Source of the DNA: Warburgia ugandensis
Lineage: Eukaryota; Streptophyta; Magnoliopsida; Canellales; Canellaceae
Length of the DNA: 64,000 nucleotides
Reading direction: 5' to 3'
Assembly (NCBI GenBank): GCA_035236585.1
Contig: CP141134.1
Location: forward strand, 23,056,414 to 23,120,413
The translations under genes and the position numbers were made by a program. Under the pieces are notes generated by a model that was given only the letters and a program-made list of their open reading frames with translations, had not been told where the DNA came from and did not search any database. This document shows, one piece after another, positions 44,311 through 57,031 of the stretch (the stretch's first letter is position 1; the number at the start of each line of letters is the position of its first letter).

Positions 44311-47012
44311 TCAACACCTTAGATAACTATCCTCTACAAAATGAATAACTATAACTAATAATGAAATTAAACCATGAAAACATTCCTTGCATGAATGAGA
44401 GAACATAAAAACTCATCTTCAAATTCTTCCAATCTAAGCTTTGAGGTTTAGCCTTTCATAATGAATGATCCATGTGGCATGCTTGAAGAACTCTCTAATA
44501 TCTTTTTCTTCTCTAAGAAATTTTCTAGCCTTTTTCTAGTTGAAGGAGCACCAACAATAACACTTCAGAAGTGGAACATTTTTTTAGCTTACGTAGGTGA
44601 GACACCCTTCTTTTTTAATAAGAAATCTTGGAGAATAAGTAAGAAAGTCTCTTAATTAGAAGTGAGTTGTCCAAGAAGTGTCCTAACTCTCTTCCTTTCC
44701 TTTTCTCTTTTGATTTCTTTCCTTTCTTCTAAAAACACCACATAAGTGAGCTTTCTTGTAAATGTGCAAAAATGGTCCAATAAAGAACTTCTTGACTTGG
44801 TCAAACAAAAGCCAATATTTCCTATTTTGACTAGGAAAGTGTTTTCTTTTAGAAAAATGAGTGGTTAGCTAAGAAAAACAATAAGTAATGTGATCATTTA
44901 AGAATATTTCTATTTAAAAAAGATCTCCAATTAGGAAAGTAGTAAAGAGAAGAAAACTTGTCAAATTAAGAAATGTCCCAAATTAGAAAGTTTTAAAAAA
45001 AAGGAAAGTTGAGGGCATTTTCATATATAGACACTTTGCTAGATCTCAACTATCCATGTGATCATTCTATGAACCTCTTGATTTGTGTAGCTAAATCTCA
45101 ATCAAATGGCTAAGATTAATCATACAATAAAGCGCACAAATTAGCCATTTTAAAGACAAAACTCAAACACCTCATTCAATGAATTAATTCTAGTTTTGAA
45201 CCAACTAAACTACTTTAATTCCTAATCAAAACCATAAAAAAGAGCATAGAGGCATAAATTAATACTTAAATCATTCCCATCAAATATTCCCAAGCCTAGA
45301 TTTTGCTAGTCCTAGAGCAAAGTAGACTAAAAACAAATAAAAGAAAATACCTTATTATAATATTTTTCTTAAAAACAAACTGATATGTTAAAAAAGATCA
45401 ATAACTAATACTTGCAACAAAGAAATAGCTTTATTTTGATTACTCCCAAGTGAGTAGTTTTCATTCTACACATCGTAATGGAATATTTTATTAAATTAAT
45501 ATAAATTTTAAAAGCATGAATAAACAATTGTAGGCATGCAATCTTCAAACTTATGTACAAAATTTATTCCATGTTGTGACCCATTACCAAAATATTTACT
45601 TTACCAAAGAAAAATAATACAATGATATGCTTTTATTCTTTAAGTATCATGATAGATAGATTTACAATGGTTCCCTTAACTTCTAGCCTGTATAGGATAT
45701 AAATGAATAATGTGCTACTTTATATTTTAAAGCTTTCTACTTGATCCATGTAATAAGTGTTAGGCCAATTATTCCGAATCCAATTGACTTAGGGCGCTAT
45801 GTACAAAAAAGACACCCCTTGGGCCTAATAGCTCAAACCAAGGAGGCTACAGTGCTAAACTTGTCATGTTAGTCATTTTACCTTTTGACTTGAACAATCC
45901 ATGCTTCTTAAGGCACATAAATTTGGTTAAAAAATAAAAAGACTATCTTATTATTTTTATTTTATTTTATTTTCTTAAGCTCATTATGCACTTAATCAAA
46001 AATATCTTATCTAGTAAGGAAGCTTCACATTCTATAATGAGAATTTAAGCACTAGCAATATACAAAGTTCATAAGAATATGTTCAACAAAAGATATCCAC
46101 TAAGATTACTAATAATATATTATGAGATTGTATTATCATATTTATCTAATGTGTGTAAAGTGGTTCAAAAATATTAGCATAAAAATCCATGATAATGATA
46201 TAGAATTTAAATAAGTTAACTTAATTGTTATCATCAATTAGTTAATTCACTTGCACTTTCTATGCTAAATTGATCTTCTTAACAATAGAAACATAATTAT
46301 GTGGAAATAATACAAATATTTTCCTACAAAAAAAATTTCATAAAGAAAATATAATTTTCCTAAATGGTTTTTCAAAAATGACAATTAAATTGAAGAAAAT
46401 TTTTTTTCTCCCACAAGCATTCACTAAACATTACCCTAAATGTGTACTAAAAAGTATAGTACATTGATTAGAATAAGTAAGGGAGGTTAAGGAAAGAAAT
46501 AATCTAGAAATGGACAAGGAAATATAAAGAAAAAGATCAAAGAACTCCCTCTCATTTATAGCCACTCCTACTCTAGCATTTGTGTACCTTTTCTCTATAT
46601 GATTGACTGCTTTGCTATTGGTTTTGTATATTCTTTTTTGTTTCATTTTCTTTTGCAATACCATAATGACATGAAAAAATAAAAATGGAAGGAAAGAAAG
46701 TCTTAAAGCTTGAGTTACCTCCCAAAAGGTGGTATGTTTACTACCTTCAACCAAACATCATTAGCGCACTAAAAATAGATTGACCAACTCAATGAGTTCC
46801 AAAATTCTCTTCTCACCCATGCTCTCAGTAATGAGTTTATCCTTTAACCATTTACCTTGAATGTCTAATTACAACATGAGTCAAAAATCTCTATAGCACC
46901 ATGAGAAAAAACTTAATGTAAGTAAAGGCCATCAAGATTTAAGCTTACCAGGAAAGAAGCACAAGTTAGAATTAAAGAGCCAAAATTCTTGATTGGGTTA
47001 GAAAGACTATCT
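44311..47012 (-). mobile_element. Fragment of a third Athila-like element (3' LTR end, 3' region, integrase tail)
   Basis: Bases 46880-47000 match the C-terminal integrase region of Athila-like element 1 (compare 9455-9530; blocks around aagcttacc and the following tract). About 45290-45330 resembles the region just inside the 3' LTR (ccaagcctagattttgctagtc, compare 7665-7690). An LTR-like end therefore lies left of about 45285. Intact coding capacity is absent. The fragment is cut at 47013 by the next gypsy LTR. Confidence 0.5.
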
Positions 47013-48190
47013 ATGATGCCCTGGGTTTTTATAGTATGTTTTAACTAGTTTTGGAAATTCAAGATCTCATGTTTGAAAATTCTTATTGAAAACAAAGCAA
47101 TGTAATTTTATTTTTTAAAAGCATTTCTAAAACCCTCGAGTGCCATTTCTTTAGCAAACAAAGGGATTTATGGTGAAATGAGTTTCTTATTTCTCCTAAA
47201 AATCCAATAAAGTCTCTTCTATTTTACAAATGTCAGCACATTTGACACATGCAATGAGAAGTCCCAGTAACCCTTACAAATAAATTTTAGAGTTTTTTGA
47301 AAATAAATAACAGGAACTTAAGTTTATCATTTCTTAGAATTTTCAATCACAATCTCAACATATTCTACTCAAAGAAATGAGTCTAGTTCTTAAAATTAGT
47401 AATCAACTCACATTATCATAGTAAATCAAATAACAAATCTTAAATTGTGAAGCTCACCTTTAACATATCAATAGTCTTGATCTTATGTAATTACAAATGT
47501 CTTGGTTTGTGTATACTTAATAGCTTTACCTGTTCTTTCTTTGTTTCTGATTCTTCAAAACAAATTACAATATCTTGGAAAGCTTAAGCTTTTGTAGGTG
47601 GAATAAGATGCCATTTTGGTAGATAGTTCATATTTTGTAAAATCAATGCTTTTAACAAATATTCATAACTGAACAAGGTTACAAATTTTCAACACTTTGC
47701 TCATGTCAAAATTCTAAATTGACAAATCATATGTTCAATAGAAATGAAATGAAATCATAAGTCAAAATAGTTCAATAAGTAAATCATACATTCAATATGA
47801 ACTAGATTCAAATACTATAAGATCATAATACAAATCTGAATGTATTTCTAATGAAATGTATCTTTGATTGTAAATCAATTTAAATATCACACCAATCATA
47901 TCAATATCAAAATTTTTGATAAAAATTTATGTGCAATTAAAACAAACTCAAATGATACAAATCAAATTAGAAGATGAATCAAATATCATATCAAATCCAC
48001 TAATAAAAATATCCAAGTATCATAATTGTAATATGTCGAAGTAGTCAAAATCATAATTGGTCATTAACCCTTAAGGATAACCTGATATGTACAACATTTC
48101 TCACATATATCATACCAAAATCAAAACAAAATGGGCACCAGTGAGCTGTGACTCTGATATGTGTTAGCAGTGTGCTTGGATACCTTAGCC

Positions 48191-49860
48191 ATTGATGAAG
48201 CTTTAAAATTACTTGCAAGCACACAAATCAATATAGTAATTTGCACGTGAGAGAGGTTGATCTCATGAGCAATCTCACAAATTTGTATGCTGATTGGATC
48301 TTATTTAAATTGCTGATCCTAACCAAAGAGAGATTGATTTGATTAAACAAGGAAAGTAAAGAACATTGAAAAGGAACATGCATGGAAATGGAAACTACAA
48401 ATAAGGAAACTTGCTTAAATTAACACTTTCTAAAAACAAAACTAAAAAACTACTCTAAATTAATGTAAGATGCAACTAAACTTAGATGAAACCTAAACAT
48501 GATCTAAATGAATCAAATAAGCATGGAAAACTAACCCAAAAGAGTACACATGAACATATGGAAAGTATTCATAAATCAAATGGATTTATTGAATTGAAAG
48601 TCATACATGAAGTCCACATCTACATGAAACTTAGAAACACAGAGATGTACAACATTGCAAGACATGAAAGTAATCTAAAACTTGATTTTAATCCTCTACA
48701 ATTCAACGATCACAATCCAATCCAAAATGGAATGCATGTATATCCAAGAGAGAATCAAAGACGATGAGAGTAAAATAGAGATGGAAACTAAACCAAAACG
48801 TGAACAAGGGAAGATGCTAACAAGTAAGAAATAAACAACAAAGAAATACAAAAGAACAAGAATGATTCAAGACTACTATCTCTTGGATGTCACTACAAGA
48901 GATAAGTGGCCTTGGGTCAAAGAGAACTAAAGCACAAACTAGAATCAAATAACAAAAGAAAAGAATGCATAGAGCTAGGAATCAAAGCAAAGCATTAAAC
49001 CTAGAATTGAAGTGCAAAAACCAAAGAAATTAACAAAGTTAGAAGGAGACTTGAAATTTACCAAAGGAGGCATGGAAGAACTTAAGCTTGAAAGGGAAGA
49101 AACTTGCATGGAGGACCAGCCCTAAGGGGGGCGTGGAACTCCTTATGAAAAAAAAATGTGGAGGACCTCCCCATTTTTATATGATATTTCATCTTTTCTA
49201 AAAAGATAAGATTTTGTAGAATTCTATCCCTAGGAAAACAAGAAATAGATAAGATTTGGGATAGAAATAAGATAGGATAAGGGAATTGGAAGCAGGACTA
49301 TGGGAAAGTGGGAAACTAGAAAGGTGAGTGGAAAGGAATTAGAAGGAGAGATAAAAGGAAAGTCTAAGGAATGTGGTATCTTCCCTAATTGGTCCATATG
49401 TACATGCCATCTACCCATGTTAATAGAGTCCATCTTCTTCCTATTTCTTGCCTTCAAAACACATTTGTTTTCAAGTGTGAAATTGCTTAGAAACTTCCCA
49501 AAATGTGTGGACCCATTGTTGGATGGATTCCTTTTATGGCTTCTGACTTGGTGGCTTCATGGCTTAACTCCTTGACTTCATGGCTTGCTTGGCTTGAAAT
49601 AATCTTGAACCTCACTTGAGCTTTGGAATGATGAAATTAGGTCCTTTTTCTTCAAGGTCAATTTGGATAATTGATTCTCATCTAAAGCTATCTAGGCCAT
49701 TGTATCATCCTTTTAAAACCTAAAAAAGATAAAAAACCCTAATTAATACCTAAAAAAATTATGACAAATCACATACTTACTATGGATTAACTCCTAAACA
49801 TGCAAATGATGATACACATGGACTACTAATTGGGTACTTTTATACAAAATTGAACATTTA
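48191..49860. mobile_element. Solo Athila-type LTR with TTAGCC target duplication
   Basis: 1,670 bases absent from the related LTR at 59344, whose sequence passes straight from the left to the right flank (near 60130-60150). It is flanked by ttagcc at 48185-48190 and 49861-49866. The start (ttgatgaag, then cttgcaagcacac and ggttgatctcatgag) and the end (aaaattgaacattta) resemble the corresponding ends of the Athila-like LTRs at 6034-7658. A single LTR with target duplication is the expected product of LTR-LTR recombination. Open frames inside have no recognisable content. Confidence 0.75.
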
Positions 49861-51404
49861 TTAGCCACTACACCACCTCCATGGGAAGGAATGAATTAGA
49901 ATAGAAAGAAGTCTATCTCATGTATTCTTTTTCCTAAATCATATGCTAGTATCTAATATTAGAAAGGAACCAAGGAGCAAGCTGTGCCTATGTCATGCAT
50001 AGCTAGCATGAGTGTTTAACTGACCACTCATTTGGTGTAACACAAATCTCAAGAGTCTAATCGACAACTAAAGTCAAATTCGGTATATAAATGAATGCTT
50101 AATTGGTTATCTAATCAGTTTAACCATGCCTTGTAGCATATAAATAAAGTCTCAATAAAATCCTAGATCAAGAACTTCCATATGTAATATTTTTTAGAAA
50201 ATAGCCATGAGTATAAAAATTTTTGCTTTTCCAAAGCCCGTTTGGTAGAATTCATGCATTCTTTTAGGTAAACACTTACATATAAAAAAAAACAAATACA
50301 TACTAGTTTTCAAACCTACTCCTAAAACCAATACTTTCTTTTTCCTTCAACCAGTACCTATAAAACATTTTATTTATCTAAGTTTCCATTTTTAGTTTCT
50401 CAAATTATTATAGTTTAAACTATTGAAATTAATATAAAATAAATACTATTTTGTAGCTAAAATATATATACAAAAAGATAATATTTTGTTTGCATCATGA
50501 CATACTAATGAAAATCAAAAGTCTAATAAAGAATTATAGATTTTCTTTAGTACTTGCTCATGAAAGCTATATCCTTTAAAGAAACTTTCCTATATAAGGA
50601 AAATAGTAATTTAATAAGTATAGCATTCTTGATCCATTTTATTTTAAGTACATGTAAGCTAATTCTTGTTCACAGAAAACAAACCAAATTAATACAAATT
50701 TGCAAAAAATGAAATTCTTTTTATTACTAAAATAAAATAAAGTACATAGTTAGTCTTTTAAGAAAATTATACTTTTAACAAAATATAAGTCTAGTTTAAG
50801 TCACATACATACTTGCTATGGCCAAATCATAGAATCTTGATACATCAATCAATGATGCCATAAGTATTTTCATGCTAAATCACATACACTTGTGCATAAT
50901 TCTCTTAAAAATTAAATTAAAATTAGGATTGGCGTTGCCACTCATTTATTAGAAAAGAATCGAATCCAAGGCCAATATAAGTATGAAAGTACTATAAAAA
51001 TGATACACTTTGTAATTCATCCACTAAAATGATTTTATCATCATTCAAAAGTATCATGTTTACTTATTAAATATCAATTGGGTATCTCAAAGAATTATCA
51101 AGTGAAAGTAGTAAATTAGAATCACATCAAATAATAAATGAAACACTACTCTTACAAAAATTTAGACGTGAGAAAAATCTTAGTATTCACAATATTTTGT
51201 GATTAAAGACATTTCTCATGTATATCATCATCTGCCTAAAATCAATTTTTATCAAAGCATAGCAAATATTAAATTTCCAACATAGCAAATCTTAAATACA
51301 CCTACCTCGAATATGAGCTATCCAACCCTTTAGAATACTCATTAATCTCAAATTGTATCAATCAGTGATCTATCAAACATATATGCATTAGAATGTTATT
51401 CTCC

Positions 51405-52110
51405 TTCTCTTTAATTCTCATTTGTGACTCATTTAGTCCTTGATCATCATTAGTGTGATGATATTGCCTTTACTAATAATTGATCATAAATATATTTGAT
51501 TTAATTATATTTGATCATCAAACCCTAGCCTTTCTTCAAAGATTAATAGTCCAAATCATCATCTTCTAATCCCATCAGTTTATGATTTTTAGATTATTTT
51601 TTCACATTTTCATAATTAAATTATTGATCTAATGGTCAGATTTGATTCTAACTAGTCAAATCAGTGTTTACAATTATTCTAAAGCCTAAATTTTTAATTT
51701 ATAATTATCAAAATGATCTATCCTGCTAATTAGACTAAAACCTAAATTTATCTTGATTATGTTCCTCCACTGTCTTACTTTTTTCTTTCTCTTTAATTCT
51801 CATTTGTGACTCATTTAGTCCTTAATCATCATTAAGTATAATGATCTAGCCTTTAATGATCATTGATCATAAATTTATTTCATTTAATTATATCAGAACA
51901 TCAAACCCTACCTTTGTTCAAAGATTAATAGTCTAGATCATGAACTTCTAATCTCATCAATCTATGATTTTTAGATTTTTTTTACATTTTCATAATTAAT
52001 TTATTGATCTAATGGTGTATTTGATTTTGATAGGTTAGATCATAATTTACTATTATTCGAAAGCCTAAATTTTCTGATTTAAAATTATTAGGATGATCTA
52101 TCCACTAGAT
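51405..52110. repeat. Tandem duplication, period about 380 bases
   Basis: 51405-51726 and 51787-52102 are similar copies, both starting ttctctttaattctcatttg. The related LTR has one copy only (about 61660-61900). Copies have diverged by scattered substitutions and small indels. Confidence 0.85.
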
Positions 52111-52289
52111 CAGTCCATCTATTTTATCAAATTGTCCTAATAAGTAATTCAAGGTTTGATTCATCCTAATCATATATGATTGTCTATGTTTTCTGTCATT
52201 TATTGTGCATAATTCAAATAAATGAAATTAAGTCAATTTAAGTGATATTGGTGGTGATCCCACCTTTGATCGCTTAAATTTGAGTACGT

Positions 52290-53579
52290 GATGGTAATTA
52301 GTGTGTCTAATTGCTATTTGATCATCTCTGATCAAATTGATCTAAGCTATACATTATTGTTTAGAAGTGATCAAATCCAAAAAGTGATCAGATCTTCAAT
52401 TTTATGGTTTGGTTAGTTGAGTCATTTCTAATGGATATCTTGGATATGAAATTGGGTTTATACTACTTATTGGATTTGCATATTATAGTTTCATGTCACT
52501 TTTAATAGTTTAGACTAGAGAAATTTGATTTCTAGATTTACGGGTTTGATAGGTGGGTCACAAGTTTGCTATAACGAATTGGGTCTGATAAATGAATCAG
52601 TTTTGTCACCAAGATGCACATGTGTTAACTACTGATATGCGAACATTGCATGCATGCTTGTGTGAGCGATGGTGTGCCAAGTGCTTGCATCTTTGGTTTG
52701 TGTTTTCTTGGTGCATCTTAGACAAAAATTCTAGTAAATTGTAGAGTTGCAACAATTAGTTTCTATCAATGCAGTGCATCCTTATTTGTGCTAGATTCCT
52801 TCCAATATTGTTCAGATCATTAAATGATTAAAGGGGTTTTGTTCCTTTTGTCATGATAAAGAAGATGGCCAGCTCAAATCATTGATCTAGGCCATTTTTT
52901 TCTATGGTTAACTCAAAATCTTCAACAATCTATCATCTGTGATTTTTCAGTGGGATGCTGCATGATCAACTCTAAATTTTAGGGTTCTGATTAGTTTTGT
53001 ATGGGAAATGAGATGAACGGCTTGGATCATAGGCTTGAGTTATTATTATTTTTGTCAAACTTGACCTCCAGTGGTTAGAAAACTCTCACACAATAATCTT
53101 CGACCACTGTTAACGGTATTTTTTTGGGTTTTTTAGTAGCTGGCCTTCCTCTCTCTTTCCTTCTCCCCTTTTCCTACCTCTCTTCCTCTTCCTTTTTCTC
53201 TTACTCCTCTTTCTCTTCGTCTTTCTTAGTTTGCATTTGTTCTATTAATTGTCTAAAGGATCTAGACGGTGCAACAACCACTAGAAAAGGGAAACAATGA
53301 TTAGCTCAGGGACATAGAGATAATGGTAAACATGAGTGATCTAGGGCTTGATGTAGCCTCAGTTCGTGTGGTCATCTGTAGCCAAAAATGATGTCAAAGA
53401 GAGAGTATATTATATTATATTTATTCAAAAGGTTTGAATATTATAATTATTAATAATTAATAATAAAATTTGTTGTTAACTCTACCACTACCACTACCAC
53501 TGCCAATCCCAAACCCTGATAACGGAGTAGGGCTTTGCATCAAGTGCTAGCCTACAAGCAAAACCCATGGTAACTTTTG
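52290..53579. other. Unassigned DNA within the expanded gypsy LTR
   Basis: No coding region recognised. A pyrimidine-rich stretch lies at 53140-53240. It precedes the LINE. Confidence 0.4.
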
Positions 53580-53591
53580 ACATTCCTTGGG

Positions 53592-53797
53592 GCTAGGGTG
53601 TTCCCTATAAGTGACGCGCTGCATTGGATCTCTGATGCAGTGGAAAAATGGACAAGGGTTGCTAGGGCATTCCCTCAGAAGTGACTCTCTAAATCGGATC
53701 CCGGGTGCAATAAAAAATAGGCAAGGGTTGCTAGAGCATTCCCTTGGAAGCAACGCGTTGCATTAGAACCCATGTGCAATGAAAAGTTTGTATGGGT
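53592..53797 (+). repeat. Three tandem 68-69-base units at the LINE 5' end
   Basis: Units begin near 53592, 53660 and 53729 with a shared core (gctaggg, ttccct, agtgac, gcatt, ggatc, gtgcag). Their position before the endonuclease suggests repeated 5' untranslated monomers, possibly promoter-bearing. Confidence 0.8.
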
Positions 53798-53819
53798 TCC
53801 CACACTGCTCTAGAAGGCA

Positions 53820-54480
53820 GTGGTTAAATATACTAGGTTAGGAGAGCAATTTTGTATTACTATATGGAATATAGACACATTGACATGTAAGAGTCTAGAG
53901 TTAGTGGATACTATGAAATCCAGGAGAGTTAACATCACTTGTATCCAAGAAAGCAAGTGGAAAGGGGCTAAAAGTAGAGAAATAGATGGATATAAGCTAG
54001 GGTATGTAGGAAAGGAAAATAATGGAATGAATTAGTGATAGTGTAGATAAAAATTAAAAGATAAATTTGTAGATGTTAAAAGAACTAATGATAGAATTAT
54101 ATTAATAAAACTTGTTCTAGAAGAAAAGATCATAAATGTTATAAGTGCATATGTGCCACAAGCAGGGTTATAAGATGGAATCAAAAGACAGTTTTGGGAA
54201 GACATGAAGGGAATCATATAAGACATTCCCAACATAAAGGAGATATTTATAGGAGTAGATCTTAATGGTCATCTAGGAAAAGTGAAAGAAGGATATGATA
54301 GGGTACATGGAGGGTGTGGTAGTGAAGAAAGTAATGAAATAGGGAAATCTATACTCGATTATGACTTAGCATATAACCTAGCTATAACAAACACATACTT
54401 TGAGAAAAGGGATGAACACTTAGTAACCTTTAAAAGTGACTATATAAAATCTAAATACACTTTTTTCTAATTAGGAATAC
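53820..54480 (+). pseudogene. LINE endonuclease domain (APE-type)
   Basis: Reads ITIWNIDTLT, VDTMKSRRVNITCIQESKW (catalytic Glu), IDGYKLGYVGKENNG and, after stops, KEGYDRVHGG and the end block DEHLVTFKSD. These are the order and blocks of RTE-type endonucleases, which nick genomic DNA to prime reverse transcription. Stops at about 54033, 54050 and 54170 and an early stop before the final SDH-like block show that it is not functional. Confidence 0.82.
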
Positions 54481-55199
54481 TAAATAATCAATGTGTAAGG
54501 ACTATATGGTTATACTTGGTGAGAGTCCAATCTCACAACATAGACTAATATTTATGGATATCTACATTAAAGTATGGAAGAAAGGAAATGAAATTAATAG
54601 TTGTTCGCAAATTAAGTGGTGAAACTTAAGAGGAGAGAAGATAACATCATTTGCAATCAAGTTGATGGTAGAAGGAAACTAGAACAATGAAATAGAAGAA
54701 AACACCATGTGGACTAATATGGCCATGTCCATTATGAAAGTGATAAAAGATGTCTTAAGAGAATATAAAGGTAAAGACAACCAACAAAACAAACTTGGTG
54801 GTGGAGTAAAAAAGTGCAAAAAGTTAGTTAAGAGAAACATGTGTGTTTTAATACATGGCAGGGGACTAAAAATAATGAAAATTTTGAGCAATGTAAGAAT
54901 GCTAAAAGGGTTGCTAAGAGAGTAGTAAGTGAGGCTAAACTCAAGGCATATGATGATCTCTATAATAGATTAAGATTAAGAGAAAGTGAGAAAGACATGT
55001 TTCAAAACCTAAGGAAAAGATGAGTAACGACTTAGACCCTGTTAAGTGTATTAGAAGTGATGACAAAAGGGTTTCAGTCAAAGATGATGAGATCAAACAA
55101 ACATGGAAAATTTACTTTAAAAAAATCTTAATGACAATTACCATGAGAATATGGGGATTGAAAGTACCATAAGCCCAAATAATAGTGGACATTATAAAT

Positions 55200-56000
55200 A
55201 TGATCGTAGGATTAGAATACCTAAGGTGAAAGAGGCATTGAAAAAGATGAACTCAAGAAGGCCCTAGGACCCGATGGTATCCCAATAGATACTGGAGTAA
55301 TTTGATTGATAAAGTTGTTTAACAAGATTGTAAAATCAAAGAAAATGCTAGAGAAATGGAGGAAGAGTTCGATTGTACCAATTTATAAGAATAAATGAGA
55401 TGTACAAAGTTGCTCTAATTATTAGGGAACCAAACTAATGAGCTATAACATGAAACATTTTGAAAGAGTGATTGAGAAGAGGCTACGACATGATACTAGT
55501 GATATAGAGAACTAGTTTGGTTTTATGGCTAAGAAGTCTACCATGGAAGCTATTTTACTTATTAGGCAATTGATAAAGAAATATAGGGAGATGAGGAAGG
55601 ACCTCCACATGGTCTTTATTGACTTAGAAAAAGCTTATGATAGGGGTCCTCAAAGATTTAATATGGTGGATGTTGGGTGAGAAAGGTATTTCATGGGGGT
55701 ATATAGACATAATTAAGGATGTGTATGACGGAGCGGTAACAAATGTTAGGACCACTAGTGGAGAAACCTTTGATTTTCTCATCACTATAGATTTGCACCA
55801 AGGATAGGAATGGAGTTCATACTTTTTCATGTTGGTTATAGATGAGCTAATAAAACATCTATACAAGGAGATACCATCATGCATGTGACTTGAAAATTAT
55901 ATAGTTTTGATTGATAAGACAAGGGATGACATAGACACAAAGTTAGAGTTATGGAGAGATGCATTAGAATCTAAAGGATTTAAAATTACGTAAACTAAGA
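55200..56000 (+). pseudogene. LINE reverse transcriptase, heavily decayed
   Basis: Plus-strand frames with many stops encode recognisable RT blocks: KEALKKMNSRRP then DPDGIPI, KWRKSSIVPIYKNK, MEAILLIRQLIKKYRE and VFIDLEKAYDRG with the first catalytic Asp. The second catalytic box, normally FADD, appears as LENYIVLID near 55890-55910, so the active site is lost. Confidence 0.8.
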
Positions 56001-56102
56001 TAGAGTATATGGGATGTAATTTTAACAAGGAGAGGAGTAGAGTAGAGCACCGGTAATGATTGATAACTAAGAAGTCCCCCTAAAACAATTCTAGTACCTA
56101 GA

Positions 56103-56558
56103 TTGATAATTTATGAGAGCAGAGAGATTGAGAGGGAGGTTACCCAAAGAATCCAAGTGGGTTGGAAGGAATGGAGATGTGTCTCTAGGGTTTTGTGTGA
56201 TTGGAGGGTGCCACTCAAACTAAAAGAAAAATTCTATAGAATGGGTATAAGGTCAACTGTGCTCTATGGATTAAAGTGTTGGATAGTTAAGGAACAACAT
56301 GCACATAGGATGAGCGTCACCGAATTGCAATTGTTGAGATGGATGAGTGGCATGATAAGAAAAGATAGAATTAAAAATGAGAACATTAGAAGAAACGTAG
56401 GAGTAGAACCAATAGGTAATAGGATGGGGAAGATTAGACTTAGATGGTATAGACATGTCCAACGGAGACCAAAAACAACATTACTTAGAAGGAGTGAGAC
56501 AATCCAAGTCAAATGTAGCAAAAGGGCAAGGGGAAGGCCCAAAAGAATGTGGATATAA
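56103..56558 (+). pseudogene. LINE C-terminal domain
   Basis: A 151-codon open frame that survives at the end of the LINE: LKEKFYRMGIRSTVLYGLKCW, then LLRWMSGMIRKDRI, RLRWYRHVQRRP and the basic tail RARGRPKRMW. This is the conserved C-terminal region of plant RTE polyproteins, probably nucleic-acid binding. It cannot be translated as part of a full protein because the upstream RT is broken. It is open here perhaps by chance, being the basic and stop-poor end. Confidence 0.85.
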
Positions 56559-56719
56559 GTGGTGAGAAAATATTTAAAACTTTTAGATTAAATGAAGCCA
56601 TGACAATTAATAGAGGGAAATGGAGGAACAAGATTCATGTGACCAAACCCTAATCAAGATAAGGTCTTGATGATGATGATAAATTATAAAAATATATATT
56701 TAATAATGGCTTTTCATTG

Positions 56720-57031
56720 ATATGTGTGCTTTAATTCAATGCAAAGCAAAGAACCCTACCAGGGCTTGACATGCCATGAATCCTTTTGAAAGAGAGGGGA
56801 GCCTTCGGGAATGCAGACACAGGTCATCAGCTCATGCCATATGGTGTTGGGTTGAGTCCCGCAATGAGCGCAACCCTCGTGTTTAATTGCCACCATTGAG
56901 TTTGGAACCTTGAACAAATTGTCGGTGATAAGTTGGAGCAAGGTGAGGATGACATCAAGTCATCATGCCCCTTATGCCCTAGCGACACATGTGCTACAAT
57001 GTCCGGGACCAAGGGTTGCAATCCCATGAGT
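56720..57031 (+). pseudogene. rrn16: Plastid 16S rRNA gene fragment (nuclear plastid DNA)
   Basis: Clear match to small-subunit rRNA of plastids: tttaattcaatgcaaagc, then accagggcttgacatgcc, gagcgcaaccctcgtg, gtcaagtcatcatgcccctt and gtgctacaatg, all in order on the plus strand. It covers roughly a fifth of the 16S gene (region around E. coli 940-1250). Differences from functional plastid 16S are mostly C-to-T or G-to-A, and about 14 bases are deleted at acacaggtcatcagc. It is thus an old nuclear copy, not a working rRNA gene. Open frames on the minus strand here are shadows. Confidence 0.9.

Larger units (their letters stand above)
53580..56689 (+). mobile_element. RTE-clade LINE, near full length but decayed
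   Basis: Order: three 68-69-base 5' repeat units (53592 to about 53797), endonuclease (53850-54480), RT (about 55200-55990), C-terminal domain (56103-56556), a short untranslated region and a (GATGAT) tail. The endonuclease has the IQESKWKG block with the catalytic Glu. The RT shows VFIDLEKAYDRG, while its catalytic FADD box is mutated. Many stops and frameshifts interrupt it. A short simple-repeat tail is typical of plant RTE elements. Confidence 0.85.

Noticed and set aside
48486-49575. Frames inside the solo LTR
   Set aside because: No similarity to known domains that I can see; LTRs do not normally encode proteins and the frames overlap on both strands.
56264-57027. Minus-strand frames at the LINE end and across the 16S fragment
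   Set aside because: Both are antisense shadows of the LINE C-terminal domain and of rRNA-derived sequence.
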